A stretch of 64,000 nt of DNA from Nitrosomonas nitrosa (lineage in GTDB: Bacteria; Pseudomonadota; Gammaproteobacteria; Burkholderiales; Nitrosomonadaceae), in assembly GCF_003051105.1 (NCBI RefSeq), contig NZ_QAOO01000017.1, forward strand, positions 1 through 64,000, read 5' to 3'. A program made the translations under genes and the position numbers. Below, piece by piece: positions 1 to 7,375 of this stretch. Below the pieces are notes generated by a model, which was given only the letters and a program-made list of their open reading frames with translations, did no database searches and was not told the DNA's origin. Position 1 is the first letter of the stretch, and every line of letters starts with the position of its first letter.

Positions 1-39
1 CCGCCTGTACGGCGACTCCGAGGGACCTACCCTCATCTC

Positions 40-303
40 TTGTGCAGCATAGCTGCACGAGGGAATTTCACCCCCTGTGCGCCTTCGTGGCACACTTTCA
101 TCGATGTGGAGGAAAGAAAAGCGCATCCCGCTGCATTCTGGTCGGCTATGATTATTCTAGTCACTGCATTCACCGTCACCAACTATGTAGAAAACAAAAT
201 CTATATAGTGGCCGCTTTTATTGGTGCGTATTTAGGCACATTCGGAACGGTCAGGTGGAAACAGAAAAAAGAGATATATCCAAGTTCCGATCAAGAACAA
301 TGA
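40..303 (+). CDS. Small membrane protein, probably partial
   Basis: An 87-residue reading that begins at a TTG. The frame is open back to base 1, so the true start may lie outside the window. Residues about 34-52 and 55-69 form two hydrophobic segments, the second glycine-rich (AFIGAYLGTFGT), followed by a basic tail (RWKQKKE). This is the layout of small two-helix inner-membrane proteins. The N-terminal 25 residues look less natural and cover a perfect hairpin (GTGCAGC-ATA-GCTGCAC, 42-58), which argues for an upstream start or a decayed 5' end. No function is assigned. A MITE-like repeat begins about 30 bp downstream of the stop. Confidence 0.35.
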   Translation: MCSIAARGNFTPCAPSWHTFIDVEERKAHPAAFWSAMIILVTAFTVTNYVENKIYIVAAFIGAYLGTFGTVRWKQKKEIYPSSDQEQ

Positions 304-330
304 AACCGTTAAATTCGCAAAAAAAAACTT

Positions 331-418
331 AAGAGTGCCTCTAAAAACCCTATTTCGTCACAAACATCATTGTTCACAAAAAATGTTTAAAACTCTGAAT
401 TTTTAGAGATACCCTTTA
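331..418. repeat. MITE-like repeat, copy 1 (short form)
   Basis: About 88 bp with imperfect terminal inverted repeats (AAGAGTGCCTCTAAAAA against AAGGGTATCTCTAAAAA on the other strand, 14 of 17 matching). The interior carries TTTCGTCACAA and TTGTTCACAAAAAATG. Both blocks recur in the longer copies at 23085-23232 and 59334-59521. It looks like an internally deleted member of a non-autonomous mobile repeat family. Confidence 0.65.
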
Positions 419-446
419 GTAGACAAATCATTGCTTACATTATTGG

Positions 447-1058
447 CTAACGATAAGTACCCATCTTTGGGGGAGAAACTAAATCCGTCTTTTTAAAAGA
501 GAACAAGAAAAGTACTGTGTAAGCGTTATAAAACGTGTTAGCAACGAACGGCAAAGATGATCCTATATACTGACCAGATGGCAATTCAAAAATATCCAAA
601 TGAAAATTCACGTACCCGGTCTGGTACTCTGCTTTATAGAAAGATAATTCAGGCAGAGAAATTGGAATGAGCGACCCTTGGACGGGTGGGATTCCAAAAA
701 AAGTATTCGCTAATTCTGTGCCTACCGAACCGACCACGATATTGATACGATGGGTAGTATTATCCGAACCATCCTGAACCGTATAGCCATGCTGCCCCAG
801 CCATCTCACCACGGCATCCCGCACAATATCCTTGTCTGCACTGATACCGGCAATGTCCAGTTTTACATTAGACCCTTGCGGAATAGGCAAAGGCGAATCA
901 GATTGCTTGGGAAGACTGCGCATTACCGCCTCACTGATCAGTAGTTGTTCAGTAGCGGATCTGGCTGAATTGGTTATTTTCTGCGTAGTTGAACAAGCCG
1001 TTAACAAACCGGTACAGACCACTCCCAAGCAAATCGCTTTCATCGCCTTCATCATCAT
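447..1058 (-). CDS. Predicted outer-membrane or periplasmic lipoprotein
   Basis: 203 residues. The N-terminus is a basic stretch, a hydrophobic core and the lipobox LTAC with Cys at about residue 22, so lipidation is predicted. The mature part starts STTQKITNSARSATEQLL, a pattern I associate with small uncharacterised lipoproteins of DUF6655 type; that assignment comes from memory and is tentative. Charged, conserved-looking text runs through residues 60-130, then a hydrophobic stretch lies near residues 170-185. Three near-consecutive Met codons open the ORF and the exact one used is unclear. It reads towards the repeat at 331-418 and has no obvious operon partner. Confidence 0.6.
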   Translation of the reverse strand: MMMKAMKAICLGVVCTGLLTACSTTQKITNSARSATEQLLISEAVMRSLPKQSDSPLPIPQGSNVKLDIAGISADKDIVRDAVVRWLGQHGYTVQDGSDNTTHRINIVVGSVGTELANTFFGIPPVQGSLIPISLPELSFYKAEYQTGYVNFHLDIFELPSGQYIGSSLPFVANTFYNAYTVLFLFSFKKTDLVSPPKMGTYR

Positions 1059-1163
1059 AAGTTATTACCCCCTGGATATTTTTATTGCCAATAAGATAGA
1101 TATTCTTTATTTTTCAATGATATATCTTCTACCCAAGAACAGGTCGCAGAAATACCCAATCGT

Positions 1164-1943
1164 TCAAGGACAACCCTTGCAACCACTTGTTTTTGCCAAG
1201 TTAAAGATAGCGTTATCAAGAATAGCTTCGCTCAGGTCAGCGTCAGTAAGATCAGCCCCGGTAAAATTGACACCTTGCAAATTCGCGCTGACAAGGGATG
1301 CACCCCGTAAATTAGCAGCGCGCATATTGGCTCCCATTAAGTTGGCACTGTCGAGTTTAGCGCCACTGAGCCGGGCATTGGTAAGGTCTGCACTGGTCAG
1401 CACAGATTCCGTCATATCCGCACCGCTCAAATCCGCATTATGCAGGATGGCCGCTCGCATGTTCGCGCCAACAAGCTGTGCATCGTTGAAGCGCGCTCCC
1501 CGGGCATTTGTCTTTACTAGCGAAGCTTGGTTTAATTTGGCTCCGCGTAATTGCGCACCCGATAAATTTGCTTCATTCAGATTGACTCCTGTCAAATTCG
1601 CTCCAGAAAGCACCGAACGGGTAAATTGAGAGTTCGCCAAATTTGCATTTTGCAGGTCAGCTCCATATAAATTCGCATCCGAACATAACGTACCTCGCCG
1701 AATACTGCACCCATCAATACTACGCATACCCTGTGCAATAGCTTCAGTGCCCATAAACAAAAGCAACACCAAACCGCTTTGAAAAAACTTGGTAAACAGC
1801 TGAAGTACAATGGATATACCACCCAAAATGAAAAGTATACTGAATGAAGGGGCTGGAATCGGGGTACTGCATGTTGTAGCTATGCGAGTACATACTACAT
1901 TTTCTGAGCTAAAGAATCGTTCAAAGATTTTTCTTCTGAGCAT
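1164..1943 (-). CDS. Pentapeptide-repeat protein, exported
   Basis: Up to 259 residues. From about residue 85 to 245 the protein is nearly continuous A(D/N)Lxx pentapeptides (ANLTG, ANLSG, ADLSG, ADLTN, ANLRG), which fold as a right-handed quadrilateral beta-helix. A hydrophobic stretch at about residues 52-68 followed by EAIAQ looks like the core and end of a signal peptide, so the true start is probably an internal non-ATG codon rather than the first Met. The C-terminus SGCKGCP has two Cys and may form a disulfide. The family is structural and the role cannot be inferred here. The gene stands alone. Confidence 0.75.
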   Translation of the reverse strand: MLRRKIFERFFSSENVVCTRIATTCSTPIPAPSFSILFILGGISIVLQLFTKFFQSGLVLLLFMGTEAIAQGMRSIDGCSIRRGTLCSDANLYGADLQNANLANSQFTRSVLSGANLTGVNLNEANLSGAQLRGAKLNQASLVKTNARGARFNDAQLVGANMRAAILHNADLSGADMTESVLTSADLTNARLSGAKLDSANLMGANMRAANLRGASLVSANLQGVNFTGADLTDADLSEAILDNAIFNLAKTSGCKGCP

Positions 1944-2170
1944 AATGATTTAACTTGGTTGGAAACGTATGATTAGATTGGTTTTCAGTAAAAGGTAATC
2001 CGCTAATCACCTCTGAGCGACTCGAGCCCCTCTCCGAGGGTGATTTTTCCCTAATACAGCGCGGATTAATATAGACCAGCTAATCGGTTATTTTTTAAGA
2101 TTTCTATGGAGTGCGCCTTCTAAAAGCCATGCAATACGAGTTTGACGAACAGATCCTGAATTGCGCCAGC

Positions 2171-2341
2171 TAGCAGGCTGTCCGAGAATAGACCGATTTA
2201 CTGTGGACGAGCCTGGTTGACCGGATTTTCCGATCCTTTTTGTTAAATAGAGCAACTATTCGTATTCGCCTCAAATGATCGAAAAATCCAACTCAACCAG
2301 ACTCACTCTCGCTACGATCGCTATTCTCGGACAGCCCCCTA
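2171..2341. mobile_element. MITE-like inverted-repeat element (GGCTGTCCGAGAATAG ends)
   Basis: A perfect 16-bp inverted repeat (GGCTGTCCGAGAATAG at 2176-2191, its complement at 2321-2336) extends outward to TAGnnGGCTG on both sides. Inside it, a second imperfect palindrome (GAGCCTGGTTGACCGGATTT... at 2209-2235 against its near-complement at 2278-2305) makes the whole 171 bp one long hairpin. There is no ORF. It fits a non-autonomous element or the joined ends of a deleted insertion sequence. The surrounding gene-free stretch 1944-2470 shows nothing else recognisable. Confidence 0.6.
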
Positions 2342-2470
2342 AATTTACACTTGTGCTTTCGATATGCGCACTCTACGATACGGTAGCTCCCAAATACTGG
2401 AAATACGCGCTTTGCCTTTCATTTAATCGGAATGTACCGAGGAACCTATAGGATGTCAAACAAACCCGAA

Positions 2471-2540
2471 AATAATCCTGGCGGGAAACTGCTGTTTAAT
2501 CCGGCAAATGCATTGAGAAGTTAGCGGCGCCAGGATTATT
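2471..2540. terminator. Large inverted repeat past the DUF2182 gene, terminator-like
   Basis: A perfect 13-bp inverted repeat (AATAATCCTGGCG at 2471-2483, CGCCAGGATTATT at 2528-2540) with a 44-nt loop, 40 bp beyond the stop codon of the minus-strand DUF2182 gene. Its position suits transcription termination or mRNA 3'-end protection. There is no clear U-run, and it could instead be a small repeat element. Confidence 0.45.
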
Positions 2541-2580
2541 ACTGTAATGATTAACAAGCTCTAAACAGCCAAAACGATTA

Positions 2581-3333
2581 CTATCCCATCAGGATTATCC
2601 CAAGTCCCCAGCCTATTAGCAGTATTCCTCCCATTCTACAAATTAGCTGACTTTTGCCAGGCGCCGTTTTTTCCAATGTAATGAGCAGGGTGATCAATGC
2701 CATACCGAGCAGATTCATCACGCCCACTGCAAACATGATCAACATCTGTGCCCAGCAACAACCGACACAAATACTGCCATGTTTGAGCCCCATAGAAAAC
2801 GCGCCATACGCCCCTTCTCGCCATTCAGTCAATATAAAACCCATCGGGGTTCGGCAGATTTGTAAAAAATCATTTTTCCAGGGTGTCAATTGATAGATGC
2901 CTGCGCCGATAAATATCGCTCCCGCCAGGCGCTCATTCTGATTCTCCATCATCGGGGATAGGAAGTGCAGTCCATGCAATTGCCATTGCAGCCATGTCAT
3001 CACCATGCTAAATACTAGCCATACCAGCAGATAAGCGAGAACAAACAACACATTCAGATGATGAGAAACTGGATAGCGTTGCCAACAAACTCTGGCAAAC
3101 ACCATAAACATCGGTACGGCTGACGGCAGCATCATGGCGGCCATCATCACCGCCCACATCATATAAACCATGCCAAAATCTATCCATTGCCAGGATGAAA
3201 TGTCTGCCGGCAGCATCCACATGTCCGACATCGGCCGCATAGTCATCTGCCAGTGCTGATAAAAAAGAAAAGCCCAGGCAACCATAACAGCTGTCAATAG
3301 AGACAACACAATCACGGATCGCATTTTAAGCAT
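2581..3333 (-). CDS. DUF2182 integral membrane protein, putative metal binding
   Basis: 250 residues with about six hydrophobic helices. The Met-rich segment MMWAVMMAAMMLPSAVPM at about residues 57-74 is typical of the DUF2182 family, which has been described as predicted metal-binding integral membrane proteins. A second conserved block is GLKHGSICVGCCWAQML near residues 183-199, with Cys and His. The gene is the last of four on the minus strand (5454 to 2581) and lies 100 bp after a DUF1326 gene, its usual partner. Biochemistry is unknown. The Met/Cys/His-rich membrane segments suggest soft-metal handling, which is inference. Confidence 0.85.
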   Translation of the reverse strand: MLKMRSVIVLSLLTAVMVAWAFLFYQHWQMTMRPMSDMWMLPADISSWQWIDFGMVYMMWAVMMAAMMLPSAVPMFMVFARVCWQRYPVSHHLNVLFVLAYLLVWLVFSMVMTWLQWQLHGLHFLSPMMENQNERLAGAIFIGAGIYQLTPWKNDFLQICRTPMGFILTEWREGAYGAFSMGLKHGSICVGCCWAQMLIMFAVGVMNLLGMALITLLITLEKTAPGKSQLICRMGGILLIGWGLGIILMG

Positions 3334-3433
3334 GATAAGCGACTAGTTACGCTTGCGCTCGGTGAGTAAACGCAATAGCAAGGAACAACTTGTTGACCAA
3401 AACAAACTCAATAGCTTCTTCTGCGCTATCGTG

Positions 3434-4042
3434 CTAGGGTTGATAGGTAAATGACGAGTAAAAGCCATTACGTTCAGTAAATTTCCAGGCTTTGTCGTAA
3501 TCCTGATACTGATAATTGCTGGAGCGCGCCACCACAGCGGGATGGCTGGTCACTACGCATAAGGGGGGATTATCAATCGTGGCATCACCCCCTTTGATAC
3601 CTTTAATGCCTTCAATTTCTGCCTGCGCAATGCCTGGAATAATGAGTTGCCGCTTATTATCCTGGATCTGGTAGTCGATCTTGACCTTCTTGGCACCTAA
3701 TACTTCGCTGACTAAACTCATCAACAGAGCAGGATGACCACCTTGTTGGCCACTAAATATTTGCATAATGGCTTCGAATTGCGCGTCGTCAGCTCGCTCA
3801 TCGACGTATAGGGCAGCTTGCCAGTTACCTTCTATCATCGTTCCTGGTGAATAACAGGCCAAAGCGACATTCAATCCATCCAACGATTGACCATCATAAT
3901 GACCCGATTCGATATGCCAAGCTACCAGCAACTTGCAATTGCCTTCCGAGGGAGGTTGCAGCCAGATACAAGGGCAGGAGGTTACACAGTTACAGGCTTC
4001 AAAATAACTGCCTTGCAACTGCCAGTTTGTTGTTTTATTCAT
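3434..4042 (-). CDS. DUF1326 domain protein
   Basis: 202 residues. The N-terminus contains the family hallmark YFEACNCVTSCPCIW (residues 13-27), a dense cysteine motif that could bind metal, followed by a beta-rich domain of the expected full length. There is no signal peptide, so it is probably cytoplasmic. It is the third gene of the operon, 21 bp after the SDR gene and 100 bp before DUF2182. DUF1326 and DUF2182 commonly sit together, which implies a joint function. That function is not established; metal handling is inference from the cysteines. Confidence 0.85.
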   Translation of the reverse strand: MNKTTNWQLQGSYFEACNCVTSCPCIWLQPPSEGNCKLLVAWHIESGHYDGQSLDGLNVALACYSPGTMIEGNWQAALYVDERADDAQFEAIMQIFSGQQGGHPALLMSLVSEVLGAKKVKIDYQIQDNKRQLIIPGIAQAEIEGIKGIKGGDATIDNPPLCVVTSHPAVVARSSNYQYQDYDKAWKFTERNGFYSSFTYQP

Positions 4043-4063
4043 GCTAGCTTCCTGAGTGTTATT

Positions 4064-4798
4064 TCAAAATGGTTCTTTAAAGGGACGCAAATCTAATTCA
4101 TGCGTCCACGCGCTTGGCTGCTGTTGATGAATGGCCCAATAAGTTTGGGCAATGGCTTCAGGTTGCAATAAACCTGTTTCACCTTTCGTTTTTACATATT
4201 CCGGGAATTGATTGCGCGCGCGTTCGCCGTCGATGACGCCATCGATGATGGTATGGACGACATGAATCCCGTGCGGGGAGAATTCTCTCGCCAGTCCCTG
4301 AGCTAAGGCTCTCAAAGCGGCTTTGGCAGATGCAAATGCCGTGAAAGGCGGTCTCGCTCTTAAGGAGGCGGTTGCGCCGGTGAAAAACAGTGTGCCATGC
4401 CCATGTGCTTGCATAATATTGAGGGTTTGCTTGGCAAACAAGAACGCGCCCAGACAATTTTGTCGCCATAACACAGCAAATGTTTTCGTTTCCGTTTCCA
4501 TAAAGGGGGCGGGGACGTTGCTATCCACATTATAGACGGCAATGTCGATAGCTTCGCCGCGTGTTCGGACGTGATCGAACAATCGGCGCACATCGTCTTC
4601 CACCGTGATATCGGCCACGACAGGAGTCACCGACCCGCCTGATGCCCGAATATGTTGCACAACCTTATCGAGCTTCTCTGCGCTGCGCCCAGCAATGAAA
4701 ACATGCAAGCCTTTTTCAGCAAAACAACTAGCAAGTGCCGCGCCGAGTCCGCGTACTGGGCCAACACCCGCTACGATGGCTGAAGCAGATTGATTCAT
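4064..4798 (-). CDS. Short-chain dehydrogenase/reductase (SDR)
   Basis: 244 residues, classical SDR length. The nucleotide-binding motif is GVGPVRGLGAALA at residues 11-23, with a probable NADP-type FIAGRSAEKL after beta-2. The usual catalytic YxxxK is altered: the expected position reads FTAFASAKAALRAL (about residues 152-165), with Phe in place of Tyr before the Lys. Either catalysis is changed or it resembles divergent SDRs that lack the Tyr. Its start overlaps the stop of the upstream methyltransferase by 4 bp (ATGA), so the two are translationally coupled in the sigma-54-type operon. Substrate unknown. Confidence 0.85.
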   Translation of the reverse strand: MNQSASAIVAGVGPVRGLGAALASCFAEKGLHVFIAGRSAEKLDKVVQHIRASGGSVTPVVADITVEDDVRRLFDHVRTRGEAIDIAVYNVDSNVPAPFMETETKTFAVLWRQNCLGAFLFAKQTLNIMQAHGHGTLFFTGATASLRARPPFTAFASAKAALRALAQGLAREFSPHGIHVVHTIIDGVIDGERARNQFPEYVKTKGETGLLQPEAIAQTYWAIHQQQPSAWTHELDLRPFKEPF

Positions 4799-5454
4799 CG
4801 TGCGATTCTGCCAAAAACCAAGGAAAAATTATTGCTGGGCATCTCGATTTGTTCCTTGAGTTCCAGACCATGATGGGCCGCGGCTTTCTTCAAGTCAGCT
4901 ATATCTTTGAGGCCCCATTCATCCACGCCCACGGAACGCAGGGTTTCATGGAATTCCCGATTGGAGTCTGAAGAAAATTCACCATGCACTTGGAAAGGGC
5001 CATAGATCAATAAAAACCCGTCATCCTTGAGTAAACGCTCAGCACATTTCATCATGCCATCCGCAATAGTGATGGGCGCCACTTGAAAGATATTGATACA
5101 GAATATCGCAGCAAATGACTTTTCCGGCCCTGGGTTAAACCAGGTTTCGGGATCCGTTAAATCTAAATGGACCGGGTCGGCTATATTATCATTTCCATGT
5201 TCATTGGTTACTTTCTTGATATGATCGAATACTTCGATATCTCGGTCAGATGGCTGGAAATGCAAATGGTTGAAATGGGGTGCGAAATAATTGATATGCA
5301 TCCCACTGCCACTGGCCATCTCCAGAACACGCTCAGGATCCTTGGGCAATTTTTCTTTCAAAACACCCAGTAAAGGCTCACGATTACGCGAACCCGCCCA
5401 AGCCACATACTCGCTTAGCGGGTGAGGATCTAAAGGGGGCATGGCTTGATTCAT
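4795..5454 (-). CDS. DUF938 SAM-dependent methyltransferase-like protein
   Basis: 219 residues and the first gene of the four-gene operon. The start of DUF938 proteins is present (SRNREPLLGVL), then the SAM-binding motif I VLEMASGSGMHINYFAP at about residues 43-59, an acidic post-motif (PSDRD) and AIFCINIFQVAP as motif IV. This is a Rossmann-fold class I methyltransferase fold; the substrate is unknown. A GGAGA ribosome-binding site precedes the ATG. The candidate sigma-54 promoter lies about 100 bp upstream. It overlaps the SDR gene by 4 bp. Confidence 0.85.
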   Translation of the reverse strand: MNQAMPPLDPHPLSEYVAWAGSRNREPLLGVLKEKLPKDPERVLEMASGSGMHINYFAPHFNHLHFQPSDRDIEVFDHIKKVTNEHGNDNIADPVHLDLTDPETWFNPGPEKSFAAIFCINIFQVAPITIADGMMKCAERLLKDDGFLLIYGPFQVHGEFSSDSNREFHETLRSVGVDEWGLKDIADLKKAAAHHGLELKEQIEMPSNNFSLVFGRIAR

Positions 5455-5552
5455 TTTCTAATCTCTCCTACTCATGAAGTTCATTGGTTGCCAGAATTTC
5501 TAGTAAATAGACGTGCTTATCTGCATAACTGTATAGTTACAATAAAGTTAAA

Positions 5553-5568
5553 AGCAAATATCATGCCA
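5553..5568 (-). promoter_or_regulatory. Sigma-54 (-24/-12) promoter for the 5454-2581 operon
   Basis: On the minus strand the sequence reads TGGCATGATATTTGCT. It matches the RpoN consensus TGGCAYRNNNNTTGCW at every defined position, with exactly 10 bases between the GG and GC elements. Transcription would start near 5542, giving a leader of about 88 nt before the methyltransferase ATG at 5454. A short palindrome (TAACT-GTAT-AGTTA, 5526-5539) lies just past the predicted start. The divergent gene encodes a sigma-54 enhancer-binding protein, which makes a chance match less likely. Confidence 0.75.
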
Positions 5569-5640
5569 CCGATCTAAAATTATTTCTTTCATAAACCACA
5601 GTGACTTAGCAAATAATCATTGCCAGATAAATGTAGCTGT

Positions 5641-5668
5641 GCTTCAATTTGTGAAGCTTTGCTTCACA
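5641..5668. promoter_or_regulatory. Candidate enhancer (UAS) for the divergent sigma-54 regulator
   Basis: Three alternating half-sites, GCTTCA (5641-5646), TGAAGC (5652-5657) and GCTTCA (5661-5666), form two overlapping palindromes. The better one is TGTGAAGC-TTT-GCTTCACA at 5650-5668, perfect over 8 bp arms. Its centre is about 117 bp upstream of the predicted sigma-54 start, the normal spacing for an activator site. It also lies 16-34 bp before the regulator's own ATG, so binding could repress that gene. The assignment rests on symmetry and position only. Confidence 0.55.
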
Positions 5669-5683
5669 CAACGCACACCGATC

Positions 5684-7252
5684 ATGAACAATAATCCTCT
5701 TTCTGAGCTCACACCGGTCTTTTTTCTGCAAACTTTTATTCTTGAGCTGATGCACGCCAGCGAGCAACAAGGGCAAAAGCATTGTGAACAGTTGATTGAG
5801 CATATCGCCAAAACTGCGGGATGCTTTTTCGAAGAGACTTATCGCGAAAATGCCCGCAAAAGCGAGCCGCTCGACATCGAGAGTTACATCGAACTCATAC
5901 TTGGCATCAAAAACAATATTGGCGGTAAATTTTCATTGGTGTCCAGCAACCAGGATTGCATTACAGTAACCAATTCCCGTTGTCCATTTGGCGAGCAAGT
6001 AACCCAATTTCCGGAATTATGCAGAATGACCTCCAGCGTATTTGGAGGCATTGCCGCCAGAAACTTCGGCTATGCCAAGGTAGAAATCAAAAAGAGTATA
6101 GCGCGTCTGGATGGCAAGTGTGATGTATGCATTTACACCAACCCTCATGCAGCAAAAGATCATGCGGGTATGGAATACACCGAAACAACCCCCGTCAGGG
6201 AAACGAAGGATATCAATGAACTGCATTGCCGTATAGAAACCAGCATGCAGCGGCTTTGGCACAAGCAAAGTAGTCAAATATCAAAAAAATATTTGCCGCC
6301 AGCCATCGTGGCAAAATCGCCTAAGATGCAACAGATTCTGCAGTCCATCGAGGTTATTGCACCCACCTTAGCAACCGTGTTAATCCAGGGCCAAACAGGG
6401 GTAGGTAAAGAGCTGATTGCCCGCGCCATTCATGCGATGAGCGATCGCAACCCGAAACCATTTATCGCTATTAACTGCGGTGCAATCCCTGAAAGTCTGA
6501 TTGAGAGTGCCTTGTTCGGACACGAAAAAGGCGCTTTTACTGGCGCTATAGAAGTGCACCAGGGCTATTTCGAACGCGCTGAAGGCGGCACCCTGTTTCT
6601 GGATGAAGTCGATTCATTATCACCAGCTGCGCAAACACGATTGCTGCGAGTGCTTCAGGAGGGCGAACTGGAAAGAGTGGGCGGCAGACAAACATTGTCT
6701 ATTGATGTACGAATCATCTCGGCAACGAATAAAAACCTAGAAAATCTGGTCAAACAGCATCTGTTTCGCAATGATCTTTATTACCGCATTAATGTCGTCC
6801 GCTTAAGCGTTCCTTCATTGTCTGAACGACCAGAGGATTTACCTTACTTAGTGCAATTGATCATTCAGCGTTTGAACAAGCGTTATAACAAGCGCATTGA
6901 AAGCGTCAGCAGAGAAGTCATGCAGAAAATCCACGCTTATCATTGGCCAGGCAACGTTCGTGAACTGGAGAATATCCTTGAACGCAGCATTCTGTTTGCC
7001 AACGGCGAAGTAATGACTGATCTCGATTTAGAACTTCCAATCAAGGCAGAAAGTATTGGTGAATGGAAAGATGCAAAAAAACACACTTTTGCCAGAATTG
7101 AGCAATCGTTACTTGAAACAGCCTTAAAGCAGCATCATGGAAATATAAAAAGCGTTTCTGATACGATGGGCATTACATCACGCGCGGTTTACGCCAAACT
7201 AAAAAAATACCAAATTAACTTGGCAGATTATCGCAAACCCAGCCAAAGATAA
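5684..7252 (+). CDS. Sigma-54-dependent enhancer-binding regulator with cysteine sensor domain
   Basis: 522 residues from the ATG at 5684. The frame also allows an upstream GTG at 5639, but that would place the palindromic operator inside the gene. Residues 80-155 resemble the small-molecule or iron-sulfur type domain called MetOD1/V4R-like, with four cysteines (C100 in CPFG, C113, C146, C149). The AAA+ domain follows: Walker A GQTGVGK at 236-242, sigma-54 contact loop GAFTGA at 283-288, Walker B TLFLDE at 303-308. A Fis-type helix-turn-helix ends the protein (GNIKSVSDTMGITSRAVYAKL). There is no receiver domain, so activation is probably direct sensing by the N-terminus. It is divergent from the operon it likely controls and convergent with rpoN. 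Confidence 0.9.
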   Translation: MNNNPLSELTPVFFLQTFILELMHASEQQGQKHCEQLIEHIAKTAGCFFEETYRENARKSEPLDIESYIELILGIKNNIGGKFSLVSSNQDCITVTNSRCPFGEQVTQFPELCRMTSSVFGGIAARNFGYAKVEIKKSIARLDGKCDVCIYTNPHAAKDHAGMEYTETTPVRETKDINELHCRIETSMQRLWHKQSSQISKKYLPPAIVAKSPKMQQILQSIEVIAPTLATVLIQGQTGVGKELIARAIHAMSDRNPKPFIAINCGAIPESLIESALFGHEKGAFTGAIEVHQGYFERAEGGTLFLDEVDSLSPAAQTRLLRVLQEGELERVGGRQTLSIDVRIISATNKNLENLVKQHLFRNDLYYRINVVRLSVPSLSERPEDLPYLVQLIIQRLNKRYNKRIESVSREVMQKIHAYHWPGNVRELENILERSILFANGEVMTDLDLELPIKAESIGEWKDAKKHTFARIEQSLLETALKQHHGNIKSVSDTMGITSRAVYAKLKKYQINLADYRKPSQR

Positions 7253-7375
7253 CAAAATGAATTAATCTAATCGCTCACTTGATAAAAAACCGCATGCAAA
7301 CTTTTCTTCACTAGAAGGCAAATTGCTCAATTTATAGCATTCTTGAACGATTAAGGCATTGCAACTGAAAATAGG

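Noticed and set aside
832-1629. 265-codon plus-strand frame opposite the pentapeptide-repeat and lipoprotein genes
   Set aside because: It is the complement of pentapeptide codons, which gives long open antisense frames; no ribosome-binding site and no family pattern.
5588-5617. Second sigma-54-like site TGGCAATGATTATTTGC on the minus strand
   Set aside because: The distance between GG and GC is two bases too long, so the exact match at 5553-5568 is preferred.
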